Assembly (NCBI GenBank): GCA_050955045.1 | Contig: JBPBQV010000032.1 | Coordinates: forward strand, 84,692-148,691 | Origin: Mucilaginibacter_A sp050955045 | GTDB lineage: Bacteria; Bacteroidota; Bacteroidia; Sphingobacteriales; Sphingobacteriaceae | Direction of reading: 5' to 3' | Length of the DNA stretch: 64,000 nucleotides | Part shown: piece by piece, positions 25,835 to 35,268 of the stretch | Layout: each line of letters begins with the position of its first letter | Position numbering within the stretch: position 1 is the first letter of the stretch | Program-made: the position numbers and the translations under genes | The notes under the pieces: model-generated | The model's database searches: none | The model's input: only the letters and a program-made list of their open reading frames with translations | What the model was told of the DNA's origin: nothing

Positions 25835-27940
25835 GTGCAAAAACTATTCATAACGTTCTGTTTACTACTATTAGCCATTTGTACGTTTGCCCAAAAAAAA
25901 CCAACTGTTGTTAAACTGGTTTCTTCTGCCAGAACACTGGGCGCCAAAAGCAATGGTGTAGATTTTTTCAAGGTTTACAGCGGCACTTTTCAGCATGAAA
26001 ATGCTACTTTACAATCTGACAGTGCTTACTTTTACCCACAAAGAAATGCTTTTGATGCTTTTGGCCATGTGATTATCCATCAAGCTGATACACTAAATGT
26101 GTACTCTGATTTGTTAAATTACAACGGAAACACGCACATTGCCATCCTCACCAACAATGTGCGTTTGGTTGATAAAGATGCCGCTTTAAGCACCAACCAT
26201 TTAAATTACAACACCTTAACACGTTACGGAACTTATACCGATGGTGGTAAACTCACTCAAAATGAAAACACGTTAACCAGCCAAAATGGCTATTATTTTG
26301 CTATTTCGCGCGATGCTTACTTTCGGTACAATGTGGTTTTAACAGGAAAAGATGCGCTTGTAAAATCAGACACGATGCGGTATAACTCCAATTCAAAAAT
26401 TGCTTATTTCTATGGGCCAACCAATATCTATCAAAAAACAGATACCGTTTACACCGAAAATGGTACTTACAACACTATTACGCGTCAGGCTTTAGGAACT
26501 AAAAATAACCGCTATCAGCAGGGATCAAAAACGCTGGTTGGCGATACTTTATTTTTTGATGATATCAAAGGTTTCGGGCGTGCCAACAGTCGTATTGTTT
26601 TTAATGATACGGAACAAAGAACAACGTTGCGCGGCGATTTGGCCAATTATTACAAAAACCCAGAGCGAACCGTTGTTACCAAAAATGCTTACGTAATATT
26701 GGTAACCGAGCAGCGCGATTCTGTTAACCGTGATTCGGTAAAAAACCCGCACAAATATGTGCGCACGCCAACACCCGCTCCAGTGGTATCTGCCCAAAAA
26801 AGTACGGTAAAAACAGCATCGCCATCAAAACCAGCAGCCAAGCTTGCTGCGGAAAAACCGTATGTGCCTTTAAAAAAAGATACTGTTATCATCAAAAGAG
26901 ATTCTATTTACTTAACAGCTGATACTTTAGACACCTATATTTTAACCTTTAAAGCGTTAAAAATACGACGGGAACAGATGCGGCTGGCTGGATTGCGCGA
27001 TACTTCTATCAAAACAAAACCACAGCTCAAATCAAAAGTTAAAGGTAAAAATGAACTGGAAGGCTACCAGATTGATTTACGCCGTTTGCCAGCTGACACG
27101 AATTATAGAAAACGTGAATTTTTCGGAAAAATGATCTTACCTAAAGCTGTAAAGAAACAAGTTGTTGATACAATTGCGCTTAGAAAAGCACGGCAGGATT
27201 CTACCCAAAAAGCAATGGAAAAAGATCCGGTTTATGCTACCCGAAAAGTTCTTTTGAGTGACACGTCGCGCGTTCGGATGATCAATGCCTGGCCTCATGC
27301 CAAAATTTTTAAATCTGATTTGCAGGCTGTGGCTGATTCGATCACATTTAGCAATAGTGATTCGCTGGTACGATTTTACAGAAAACCAATTATCTGGACG
27401 GAAGGTTCACAGCTTACTGCAGATACAGTTTTTCTTCAGCTTAAAAACAAAAAGCTGGATAATATGGATTTGATCCGGTCTTCTTTCATTGTTAATACGC
27501 AGGCCGATTCTACTTATTTCAACCAGATTTCCGGTAAAAAAATTCGTGGTATTTTTAACAACAACAGGCTAAGTACGCTTTTTGTAGATGGCAACGCGGA
27601 GAGTATGTACTATATTTATCAAAACAATAATGCTGCTAACTTAGATCATTCTTTAAGCAGCCGTATTCGTGTCCAGTTAAAGGAAAACAAGCCCAGTCTG
27701 ATTGTTTTTTTAAGTAAAGTGGAAGCGCAGGTTTATCCGGTTGCAACTTTAAAAGATGACCAGAAAATTTTAAAAGGATTTATCTGGAAACCTAAAGACC
27801 GGCCTGTTTCTAAAGAATCTATTATCCCGGGATTAAACAAAAAATCGAAAAAAGCAGTGCTTCCGCCAAAACCAAAAACCCCTCCGGCAATACCAAAAGT
27901 AAAACCGGATTTGGCCAAACGTATTGTAATTACGCCTTAA
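25835..27940 (+). CDS. OstA-like (LptA/LptD N-terminal type) periplasmic protein
   Basis: 701 aa. It starts with GTG at 25835, needed to keep the signal peptide (LFITFCLLLLAICTFAQ). Residues about 30-290 are beta-strand repeats of the OstA type (ATLQSDSAYFYPQRNAFDAFGHVIIHQADTL in outline), which carry lipopolysaccharide across the periplasm. The C-terminal part is Lys/Pro-rich with a second OstA-like stretch (about 480-620). A TAATTTTG box sits at 25823-25830, only 4 bp before the GTG, so the transcript may be nearly leaderless. A repeat copy is at 26806-26820. Confidence 0.8.
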   Translation: MQKLFITFCLLLLAICTFAQKKPTVVKLVSSARTLGAKSNGVDFFKVYSGTFQHENATLQSDSAYFYPQRNAFDAFGHVIIHQADTLNVYSDLLNYNGNTHIAILTNNVRLVDKDAALSTNHLNYNTLTRYGTYTDGGKLTQNENTLTSQNGYYFAISRDAYFRYNVVLTGKDALVKSDTMRYNSNSKIAYFYGPTNIYQKTDTVYTENGTYNTITRQALGTKNNRYQQGSKTLVGDTLFFDDIKGFGRANSRIVFNDTEQRTTLRGDLANYYKNPERTVVTKNAYVILVTEQRDSVNRDSVKNPHKYVRTPTPAPVVSAQKSTVKTASPSKPAAKLAAEKPYVPLKKDTVIIKRDSIYLTADTLDTYILTFKALKIRREQMRLAGLRDTSIKTKPQLKSKVKGKNELEGYQIDLRRLPADTNYRKREFFGKMILPKAVKKQVVDTIALRKARQDSTQKAMEKDPVYATRKVLLSDTSRVRMINAWPHAKIFKSDLQAVADSITFSNSDSLVRFYRKPIIWTEGSQLTADTVFLQLKNKKLDNMDLIRSSFIVNTQADSTYFNQISGKKIRGIFNNNRLSTLFVDGNAESMYYIYQNNNAANLDHSLSSRIRVQLKENKPSLIVFLSKVEAQVYPVATLKDDQKILKGFIWKPKDRPVSKESIIPGLNKKSKKAVLPPKPKTPPAIPKVKPDLAKRIVITP

Positions 27941-27966
27941 GTTTTGTTTGGGCATCATTTTTATGC

Positions 27967-27981
27967 GGTAAAAGAAGCATC
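27967..27981 (+). repeat. copy of the interspersed repeat upstream of the MFS start
   Basis: GGTAAAAGAAGCATC between the OstA-like stop codon and the preferred MFS start. Confidence 0.65.
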
Positions 27982-27994
27982 TCATTATTTTAAC

Positions 27995-29275
27995 ATGGAT
28001 TTATCGGCTGTCAGAGCATTAAATTACCCAAATTTCAGGTTATACTTTTCCGGTCAGGCCATTTCTTTAGTTGGCACCTGGATGCAACGCATGGCCGTAA
28101 GCTGGCTGGTTTTCAACCTTACGCACTCGGCACTGATGCTGGGTTTGGTTGTATTTGCCGGACAAATTCCGATCATGCTATTGTCGCCTTACGGTGGTGC
28201 TTTAACCGATAGGCATAGCCGTTATAAAACTTTGTTGTACACACAGATAGCTTCCATGATTCAGGCAGGTTTGCTTACCGCTGTTGTACTTTCCGGACAT
28301 TATAATATTACCATTATCCTAATTTTGAGTATAATTTTAGGAATTATTAATGCTTTTGATACACCTGCCCGGCAATCGTTGATTATCAATTTGGTAGAAG
28401 ATAAAAAAGATTTGCCAAATGCGATTGCACTTAATTCTTCGATGGTTACATTGGCGCGTTTATTAGGGCCGGTTGCAGCAGGTTTTATTTTGAGTGGTTA
28501 TGGAGAAGGCATCTGTTTTTTGGTTAATTTTCTCAGTTTTGTAGCTGTAATTGCTTCGCTTTTGCTGATGAAAATTAAACCGGAAATCAGGCAGCCAAAC
28601 AAGCAGGATATTTGGCAGGGATTGCATGAAGGATACAGTTATTTGCAGCAACACGCTGGTATTCGATCTGTTATTTTACTGATGGCTTGTACCAGTTTCT
28701 TTGTGATGCCCTACTCTACTTTATTGCCTGTTTTTGCTACGAATATTTTCCATGGAAACGTTACTACTTTTAGCTGGCTAAATGCCATATCCGGCTTGGG
28801 CGCGTTGTTTGGTGCCATTTACATGACAACTTTAAAACCTGGCAAAAGCCTGTTAAAAATAATTGCTTATTGCAGTGCGCAGTTTGCTATCAGCCTGATT
28901 TTATTTGCCTTGACAGGATTTTTCCCGTTGGCTTTATGTTTTATTATGGCCGCCGAGTTTGGCATGTTATCGCAAATTGCAGCATCAAACACCTATATTC
29001 AAACACATGTAGACGAAAACATGCGTGGCCGCGTAATCAGTTATTATGTAATGGCTTTTCAGGGGATGCAGCCCATCGGCAGTTTGCTTATCGGTTTTTT
29101 GGCTCATTATTTTGGCCCATCATTGATTGTTTGTGCCGAAGGGATTGCCGGGATCATTGCTGTAATCTGTTTTATCCCATACTTGAAAAAAGCCGGTATA
29201 GAGATGAGGAGTGATCTTCGGAAACAAATCACTATGTCCAATACAGAATTGAAGCCTGCGGAAAACGGGTTTTAA
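27995..29275 (+). CDS. MFS transporter (EntS/DHA3-type)
   Basis: 426 aa from the ATG at 27995. An in-frame TTG at 27944 would add 17 residues partly encoded by the interspersed repeat, so I prefer the ATG, which gives the family start LNYPNFRLYFSGQAISLVGTWMQ. Twelve membrane helices are expected; the loop motif GGALTDRHSRYKTLL (about 62-77) is MFS motif A. The family exports small molecules such as siderophores or drugs. Its last 44 bases overlap the convergent SPL gene. Confidence 0.88.
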   Translation: MDLSAVRALNYPNFRLYFSGQAISLVGTWMQRMAVSWLVFNLTHSALMLGLVVFAGQIPIMLLSPYGGALTDRHSRYKTLLYTQIASMIQAGLLTAVVLSGHYNITIILILSIILGIINAFDTPARQSLIINLVEDKKDLPNAIALNSSMVTLARLLGPVAAGFILSGYGEGICFLVNFLSFVAVIASLLLMKIKPEIRQPNKQDIWQGLHEGYSYLQQHAGIRSVILLMACTSFFVMPYSTLLPVFATNIFHGNVTTFSWLNAISGLGALFGAIYMTTLKPGKSLLKIIAYCSAQFAISLILFALTGFFPLALCFIMAAEFGMLSQIAASNTYIQTHVDENMRGRVISYYVMAFQGMQPIGSLLIGFLAHYFGPSLIVCAEGIAGIIAVICFIPYLKKAGIEMRSDLRKQITMSNTELKPAENGF

Positions 29276-30332
29276 TCTGAAGCTCAAAAAACGATTTTAA
29301 CCGCTTCATTACATCTTTCGTATAAACGAATTTTGTACCGCCAAATTTGTTGGTTTTGGTAGCACGGGAAGCTTCGTCCATCTCCAAACTGGTATTCGGG
29401 TACCATTCCATCAAAACATCTTTAGAACCAGGCGTAAACCGGTGACTGATCAACTCAAATGTTAAATCACAGTTAAAATCCAGGTTTGCAGAAAGCTGCT
29501 CGAACAAATCAGTATAATGCTGTTCCCAATCCGGTATCGGCATAATTGGTGCCAGCACAATCCCGATCGGATAATTGCCTCCACCCTGCTCTTTTGGCTG
29601 AGCCAGTTTGCGCAAAGCTTTGATTCGTGCCGGAACAGAAGCTGTGCCACCTTCCAAACGTTTGGCTACAACTTCTGCATTTAAACTGATACGGAAACGC
29701 GTATGGCCATTGTGCGGAATATCTAATAGTGGTTTTATCGCATCAAATTTGGTAACGAAGCGTAAGTAACTATTCTCCCGTTCACCAAAAAAACGGATTA
29801 CTTTTTCCAGTCCGCCGGTTAAATGTTCTAAACTTAACGGATCGGTATAACAACTCGCTTCAAAAGAAGTAGGCTGATTTAAGCGTTCAAACCTGTGCAG
29901 ACTATTTAAAACGGCAGGCAGATTTGCAAAAACCCGAATTGCCGGCGGGCCGGATAAACTGCCGGCCAGATAACAATACTGGCAATGTGCCGGGCAACCT
30001 TCTGCCAGATGGAATTGCCAGTCAGCAGAAGGTGGAATTGGCCTTAAATTGAATGAACTTGGTGGTGCATTTACAATGGCTAAAGTATTTTTAGCAATTT
30101 TATAAGTTTCGCGTTCTGTAGCACCACGCAAACCAGTAATGCGATTATTTTTAAGAATTTCTACGGATAAACCTAAGTTCGAAATACGCTCATACATCTC
30201 CTGTCCGTAAGGTTCTTTTAAAGCATCCGGCGTAATTACTACCCTTTTGGGCATCCATAATTTGTATGGTTTGTAATCATCTTGTGGTAATAATGCTTCT
30301 TTTATGTCCTCAAAAATTGTTGCTATTTCCAT
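29232..30332 (-). CDS. second SPL-type radical SAM protein
   Basis: 366 aa. Cluster motif C113-x3-C117-x2-C120 (EGCPAHCQYCYLAG) is followed by the SPL hallmarks EASCYTDPLSLEHLTG, LRFVTKFDAI and FRISLNAEVV. It is closer to the bacterial SplB-like group than the protein at 19828. The expected reaction is radical repair of a thymine dimer-type lesion, but in a non-sporulating organism this is open. The 3' end overlaps the MFS gene by 44 bp on the opposite strand. A repeat copy (30292-30306) lies in its N-terminal codons. Confidence 0.87.
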   Translation of the reverse strand: MEIATIFEDIKEALLPQDDYKPYKLWMPKRVVITPDALKEPYGQEMYERISNLGLSVEILKNNRITGLRGATERETYKIAKNTLAIVNAPPSSFNLRPIPPSADWQFHLAEGCPAHCQYCYLAGSLSGPPAIRVFANLPAVLNSLHRFERLNQPTSFEASCYTDPLSLEHLTGGLEKVIRFFGERENSYLRFVTKFDAIKPLLDIPHNGHTRFRISLNAEVVAKRLEGGTASVPARIKALRKLAQPKEQGGGNYPIGIVLAPIMPIPDWEQHYTDLFEQLSANLDFNCDLTFELISHRFTPGSKDVLMEWYPNTSLEMDEASRATKTNKFGGTKFVYTKDVMKRLKSFFELQIKTRFPQASILYWT

Positions 30333-30440
30333 GCTTAAAAATACGCAGAATGCATGGGTTTACAGCGGAGACAAGACAATATGACGGTTGCCAAACACAT
30401 CAAAATAAACTGTGTTTTAACAATTTTTGATGCCGTTTTT

Positions 30441-30920
30441 TTATAAGATAAAAGAAGCACTTTGTAAAGCTACCATATCTTCCAGCCCGCCAATTGTAGG
30501 ATCATTAATAGGTGAAGATGCTACAATTTTTTTACGCAGATAATAACTGCCATAAGTTGCAGCTACGGCAACTGCACCCCCAATTATTGCACCGGCAATT
30601 GCACTTCCGTTTCTAGATTTATAAACGGCTGCACCAGTTATTGCTCCGCTTAAGCCCCGACCAATTAAACCGGCTTTAACAATGCGGGCAGGCGTGTTTG
30701 GTGATTTATCGCCAGCCATTTCTGCAAGTGTTAATGCCTTTAAACCAACTGCAACATATTTTTTTTGAAGAAATCCTAAAGGAAATCCTGCCAGTAAAGG
30801 CGAAGGAGCTTTAGATAAATAGCTGCTTACTGCAGAAAGAGAAGCCATAGTACGCATACCGGATACAATTGCCAATCCGGTTGTTGGCCAGAAGCGGTTT
30901 AAAGGTTTTGGTGCCTTCAT
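30441..30920 (-). CDS. DUF4126 family membrane protein
   Basis: 159 aa from the ATG at 30918-30920; a longer frame reaches 31016 but would overlap the receiver gene upstream. Glycine-rich hydrophobic segments (GLIGRGLSGAITGAAVY, AIAGAIIGGAVAVAATYGSYYLR) are those of DUF4126, a small integral membrane family of unknown role. The last codons (SASFIL) are formed by a copy of the interspersed repeat (30447-30460). Confidence 0.75.
   Translation of the reverse strand: MKAPKPLNRFWPTTGLAIVSGMRTMASLSAVSSYLSKAPSPLLAGFPLGFLQKKYVAVGLKALTLAEMAGDKSPNTPARIVKAGLIGRGLSGAITGAAVYKSRNGSAIAGAIIGGAVAVAATYGSYYLRKKIVASSPINDPTIGGLEDMVALQSASFIL
30447..30460 (+). repeat. copy of the interspersed repeat in the last codons of the DUF4126 gene
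   Basis: GATAAAAGAAGCAC, ending four codons before the natural stop codon. Confidence 0.55.
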
Positions 30921-30966
30921 GTTTTCGTATTTATAGATTTTTAAATTAAGTCTGATTAGATTTACT

Positions 30967-31329
30967 TTATGGCGCAACAACTTGATTAACAATAGTTTCA
31001 AGCTCTTCCAAATCAAAAGGTTTTGCTAAAAAGGAGTCTGCACCAGCTTGTTGTGCCAATGTTTTAATATCATTATTTGCAGAAAAATAAACTACAGGAA
31101 TATTTTTTATACTGGCCTGCTGTTTAATTGTTTGTGTGGCAATTATTCCTCCCGAATCTGGTATCCAATTATCCATCAAAATTACATCCGGCATAATACT
31201 TTCCACTTTTTCTACTACATTATTGCAGTTAGAAAAAGTACTTACTTCCCAACCTTGTTCTTCTAAAATATAAGTGCAAATAGCCAGAATATCTTCGTCA
31301 TCATCAAAAATCAAGACTTTTTTAGACAT
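30967..31329 (-). CDS. single-domain response regulator (CheY-like)
   Basis: 120 aa, receiver domain only. The acidic pocket is FDDDED (about 8-13), the phospho-acceptor Asp is D53 (ILMDNW), Thr/Ser switch at YFSAN and Lys in AKPF (about 103). No output domain is attached, so it must signal through a partner. No kinase gene is adjacent. Confidence 0.9.
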   Translation of the reverse strand: MSKKVLIFDDDEDILAICTYILEEQGWEVSTFSNCNNVVEKVESIMPDVILMDNWIPDSGGIIATQTIKQQASIKNIPVVYFSANNDIKTLAQQAGADSFLAKPFDLEELETIVNQVVAP

Positions 31330-31550
31330 TGTATTATGTGTTGTTATTAATCAGCTTCAGCAAAAACCATCTGCCAATATTATTATATTGATAATATGTA
31401 CTAGTTTCGATAATGTACTTTTTATGTTTCTTTAAGTAGAATCAATCTAAAACCAACAAGTATTTTACAATCGTATCAATCTGGATTTTGTTTTGTAAAC
31501 AATGTTTTTTTAAATCACAAATTTGTTTTTTTTGATAACCTAAAATTGAA

Positions 31551-31565
31551 AATGCTTCTTTTACC
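31551..31565 (-). repeat. copy of the interspersed repeat
   Basis: AATGCTTCTTTTACC, followed by GTTAAAAATGAGC, which resembles a decayed inverted partner. Confidence 0.55.
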
Positions 31566-31615
31566 AGTTAAAAATGAGCTTTTATTTAGCCGTTTTCATT
31601 CATCGAACTATTATT

Positions 31616-31623
31616 TATCTTTG
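31616..31623 (+). promoter_or_regulatory. Bacteroidota -7 box, probable prfC promoter
   Basis: TATCTTTG matches TAnnTTTG exactly. The -33 region only shows TTTT, so the match is partial. It would give a leader of about 95 nt before prfC. Confidence 0.45.
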
Positions 31624-31727
31624 TATTTAATGAAGCATTTGCACAACATCCTGTTTTTCTGCTGCTTCTTTTCAAAAAAACTTTAATACGAAACTGATCT
31701 GCCTGACAGGTGCAGCAGTAATTATAT

Positions 31728-33308
31728 ATGAATTATCCGGAAATTGAAAAACGAAAAACATTTGCCATTATCAGTCACCCCGATGCCGGTAAAACTACTT
31801 TAACAGAAAAATTTCTACTTTTTGGTGGAGCAATAAACACTGCCGGAACAATTAAACGAAACAAAGCCAGCCAAAGTAATACTTCGGATTTTATGGAGAT
31901 TGAAAAGCAGCGTGGCATTTCTGTGGCTACTTCTGTAATGGGTTTTGAATATAAAGACAAGCGCATTAATATTTTAGATACGCCCGGCCACAAGGATTTT
32001 GCCGAAGATACTTACCGCACGCTTTCGGCTGTTGACAGCGTGATTTTGGTGGTGGACAGCGTAAAAGGCGTGGAAGAGCAAACCGAAAAACTGATGGGCG
32101 TTTGCCGGATGCGCAACACGCCTGTGATTATTTTTATCAATAAAATGGACCGCGAAGGCAAGGATACTTTTGATTTGCTGGACGAAATCGAAAAAAAACT
32201 GAGCCTGAGTTTGTGCCCGCTTTCCTGGCCGATTGGGCAGGGCTATACTTTTAAAGGTGTTTATAATATTTACGATAAGCAACTTAACTTATTTCAGCCG
32301 GATAAATCCAAAGTAACAGAACCGATTATCAAGGCTGATAACCTGGATGATAAAATGCTGACTGAATTTCTTCAGCCTAAAGAAATAAGCGGACTGAAAG
32401 ATGATGTAGAGCTGATTAACGGTGTTTACGGCAAATTAGATAAAGAACTTTACTTGGATGGATTGCTAGCGCCCGTATTTTTTGGCAGTGCGATCAATAA
32501 TTTTGGTATCCGCGAGTTGCTGGATACGTTTATCAATATTGCACCAAGTCCGAAAAGCCGCGAAGCGATAGAACGCGAAGTTTTGGCAACTGAGAAACCG
32601 TTTACCGGTTTCGTATTCAAAATTCATGCTAATCTCGACCCAAACCACCGCGACCGGATTGCTTTTTTAAGGATTTGCTCTGGGAAATTTGAACGAAATA
32701 AGTTTTATTATCATACACGTTTGGGTAAGAAACTAAAATTTTCTAACCCAATGGATTTTATGGCCAATGAAAAAAGTCTGGTAGAAGAAGCATGGCCCGG
32801 CGATGTAGTTGGTTTGTACGACAGCGGAAACTTCAAAATTGGCGATACGCTGACCGAAGGTGAAACGCTGCAATTTAAAGGTATTCCAAGTTTTTCTCCG
32901 GAGATTTTTAAGGAAGTAGAAAACGCCGATCCGATGAAAACCAAGCAACTGGAAAAAGGCATTCAGCAATTAACGGAAGAAGGTGTGGCGCAGCTTTTTG
33001 TGCAGCAGCCCGGAAACCGCAAGATTGTGGGCACCGTTGGCGAGTTGCAGTTTGAAGTAATTAGTTTCCGTTTGGAGCACGAATATGGCGCAAAATGCCA
33101 TTTCCGTCCGCTTACTTTTAAACGTTCCAGCTGGTTAACTTCTACCGATAAAAAGAAAATGGAAGAAATTATGTATCGCAAACAGCATCAGATTGGTATG
33201 GACAAAGATGGTAATACCGTTTTTCTGGCGGACAATGATTACATGATTAACCTAGCTAAACGTGATTTCCCAGAAATTGAGTTTCATACGACTTCGGAGT
33301 TTAAGTAG
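31728..33308 (+). CDS. prfC: peptide chain release factor 3
   Basis: 526 aa translational GTPase. G1 is SHPDAGKTT (16-24), G3 DTPGHKDFAEDTYR (about 84-97) and G4 INKMD (about 138-142). Switch I carries EKQRGISV (about 63). The C-terminal domains contain GELQFEVI and FLADNDYMINLA, typical of RF3. It recycles RF1 and RF2 from the ribosome with GTP. It is a single gene. Confidence 0.95.
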   Translation: MNYPEIEKRKTFAIISHPDAGKTTLTEKFLLFGGAINTAGTIKRNKASQSNTSDFMEIEKQRGISVATSVMGFEYKDKRINILDTPGHKDFAEDTYRTLSAVDSVILVVDSVKGVEEQTEKLMGVCRMRNTPVIIFINKMDREGKDTFDLLDEIEKKLSLSLCPLSWPIGQGYTFKGVYNIYDKQLNLFQPDKSKVTEPIIKADNLDDKMLTEFLQPKEISGLKDDVELINGVYGKLDKELYLDGLLAPVFFGSAINNFGIRELLDTFINIAPSPKSREAIEREVLATEKPFTGFVFKIHANLDPNHRDRIAFLRICSGKFERNKFYYHTRLGKKLKFSNPMDFMANEKSLVEEAWPGDVVGLYDSGNFKIGDTLTEGETLQFKGIPSFSPEIFKEVENADPMKTKQLEKGIQQLTEEGVAQLFVQQPGNRKIVGTVGELQFEVISFRLEHEYGAKCHFRPLTFKRSSWLTSTDKKKMEEIMYRKQHQIGMDKDGNTVFLADNDYMINLAKRDFPEIEFHTTSEFK

Positions 33309-33318
33309 ATTTTTAGGT

Positions 33319-33333
33319 GGTAAAAGAAGTATT
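33319..33333 (+). repeat. copy of the interspersed repeat just after prfC
   Basis: GGTAAAAGAAGTATT, 10 bp after the prfC stop codon. Confidence 0.65.
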
Positions 33334-33542
33334 GGTTAATTGTGTTTTAAGGTTTGGAAATTACGAGTATCCGAGAATAATTTCTTATGCTGAATTGATT
33401 TTAGCATTTCATCAGAAAAATTTAAATTTAGTTATACCTCTAGTGAGATGTTAAAATAGATTCGGCATAACAAAACGAATCATAATTTTTCGCACAATCG
33501 TAATTACAAATTTCGACTAATAAATCTTAACCATTTTATGCC

Positions 33543-33557
33543 GGTAAAAGAAGCATC
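33543..33557 (+). repeat. copy of the interspersed repeat touching the gntP-type stop codon
   Basis: GGTAAAAGAAGCATC; its last base pair is shared with the stop codon (TAG on minus, 33557-33559) of the permease gene. Confidence 0.65.
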
Positions 33558-34870
33558 TACACAAAATGATTTAGTATCAAAACACCAGCTAATCCGATAA
33601 CAGCAACAAGCGTTTCCATAATTGACCATGAAAGTAACGTGTTTTTGATGCTGAGGTTGAAATATTCTTTAAAAAGCCAGAAGCCGGAATCGTTTACGTG
33701 AGAGAACATTAAACTGCCTGCACCAATTGATAAAACCATCAGGTTTGGATTGGAATGCGAAATAACCATTAGCGGCATAATAATTCCGGCAGCGGTTAAA
33801 CCGGCTACCGTTGCCGAACCAATGCAAACGCGGATGACAGCCGCAATCAGCCAGCCTAAAAGTAAAGGTTGCAGGTTAAAAATTTGTAATAAAACAGCAA
33901 TTTGGTTACTGGCACCACTATCCGTAAGCACTTGTTTTAACGCGCCGGAGCCGCCGATAATCAGCAAAATAGAAGCAATATCTTTAATGGCTTCACCGTA
34001 AATATCCATCAGTTGTTTCATACTTTTTTGCTGAAAAATACCAAGCGAAAAAGTAGCAAACGTAAGTGCAATCAGCAAAACAATTGATGGCGCACCCAAA
34101 AACGAAACCATTGTTTTAACAGCCGGAACAAGGTTTATAGCAAGCGGAAGCAAGGTTAAAACCATTAACAAAATAACTGGCAAAAGTGCTGTTAAAAAGC
34201 TGTTGGCGGTTCCGGGCAACTGGTTTTCGGGTAATTCTACTGCTACAAATGCTCTTAGCGGTTGTGATGGGATTTTTTTCAAGAAATTAGAAAACAGTAA
34301 ACCAGCAATTACAACTGCGGGTACGGCAATCATAATTCCGTAGAGTAAAGTGAGGCCCATATCTGCCTGAAACTGAAAAACCAAAGCAGTTGGTGATGGA
34401 TGCGGCGGCAAAAAACCATGCGTTACAGATAACGAGGCCAGCATAGGCAAACCCAGGTAAACTGCCGGGAGTTTGTATTTATAAACGATAGAAAATATCA
34501 GCGGAACCATCAGCACAAAACCAACTCCGTAAAACAAAGGCATCCCGATAACAAATCCGGTAATCATCATAGCTAGCCGAATGTACTTTGTACCGAAAAG
34601 CTGCATCATTACTGCGGCTATTTTTTGCGCTGCACCGCTTTCGGCTACCAATTTGCCCAGCATTGCTCCAAGCGTAATGATGATGATAATGGAACCGAGC
34701 ATATCACCAATGCCTTTTTCTACCGAACCTGCTACCTTATTCAGCGGAATGCCCAGCAGTAAGGCAGCAAAAACAGAAACCAGCAAAAAAGCAAGAAACG
34801 GATGAATTTTAAGCCAGCCAATAAGTAAAATAAGTGCTAAAATGATCAGGCCGATGATAAGAAATGTCAT
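33557..34870 (-). CDS. GntP-type gluconate/sugar-acid:H+ symporter
   Basis: 437 aa, about twelve to fourteen membrane helices. Family features include LLGIPLNKVAGSVEKGIGDMLG (about 38-59), a helix-loop PPHPSPTAL (about 155) and the C-terminal HVNDSGFWLFKEYF, all diagnostic of GntP transporters that import gluconate or related acids. No kinase or dehydratase gene is adjacent, so the substrate is only inferred from the family. Confidence 0.9.
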   Translation of the reverse strand: MTFLIIGLIILALILLIGWLKIHPFLAFLLVSVFAALLLGIPLNKVAGSVEKGIGDMLGSIIIIITLGAMLGKLVAESGAAQKIAAVMMQLFGTKYIRLAMMITGFVIGMPLFYGVGFVLMVPLIFSIVYKYKLPAVYLGLPMLASLSVTHGFLPPHPSPTALVFQFQADMGLTLLYGIMIAVPAVVIAGLLFSNFLKKIPSQPLRAFVAVELPENQLPGTANSFLTALLPVILLMVLTLLPLAINLVPAVKTMVSFLGAPSIVLLIALTFATFSLGIFQQKSMKQLMDIYGEAIKDIASILLIIGGSGALKQVLTDSGASNQIAVLLQIFNLQPLLLGWLIAAVIRVCIGSATVAGLTAAGIIMPLMVISHSNPNLMVLSIGAGSLMFSHVNDSGFWLFKEYFNLSIKNTLLSWSIMETLVAVIGLAGVLILNHFV

Positions 34871-34897
34871 ACTTAAATTTTTCTAAACATACATTTA

Positions 34898-35037
34898 CTA
34901 ATGCTTCTTTTAGCAGATGTTTTTGTAAATATTATTTTTCCGAAATCTGATAATAAGCTATTTTTCTAATATCACGAACACCTTCTTTGGCACGCATAAG
35001 CCATGAAACCAATTTACAATCCTAAAAGAAGCATTAG
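34898..35037. repeat. 16-bp perfect inverted pair of the interspersed repeat
   Basis: CTAATGCTTCTTTTAG at 34898-34913 and its exact reverse complement at 35022-35037, 108 bp apart. They occupy the divergent region between the permease and the L,D-transpeptidase gene; the rest of the about 400 bp gap (34871-35268) is AT-rich with no gene. Confidence 0.7.
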
Positions 35038-35268
35038 AGGTTTTCGGTAGAAAATCACAACAGGTTCTCTAAATTATATAAAAACAGGAGTGTTTTTTAT
35101 CAAAAACAACACAACAACTAACGATTAAAAACGTTAATTGTAACCTACAATTTGTGTAGCAAAACATTAAAAGGTGAATTATTTTAACTACAATAATTGC
35201 TTTTTAAACTTTGTTGTTTATTTTTACGTATACTGCTTTTAACCTTTTCAGGAAAAACAAGAAAACAT

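Larger units (their letters stand above)
31330..31727. other. gene-free divergent intergenic region
   Basis: About 400 AT-rich bp between the divergent receiver and prfC genes. It holds one repeat copy (31551-31565) and a likely promoter -7 box before prfC. Nothing else was seen. Confidence 0.6.

Noticed and set aside
27944..27994. TTG start giving a longer MFS protein
   Set aside because: The extra 17 residues are partly encoded by the interspersed repeat, and the ATG at 27995 gives the family N-terminus.
30921..31016. Longer N-terminus for the DUF4126 protein
   Set aside because: It would overlap the receiver gene and adds a non-family Leu/Lys-rich stretch; ATG at 30920 is preferred.
34898..35037. 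CRISPR-like array from spaced repeats
   Set aside because: Only two copies, inverted, with no regular spacing and no cas genes; copies occur singly throughout the window.
35197..35268. Upstream TTG start of the first L,D-transpeptidase
   Set aside because: It places 24 extra residues before a normal signal peptide; ATG at 35269 fits better.
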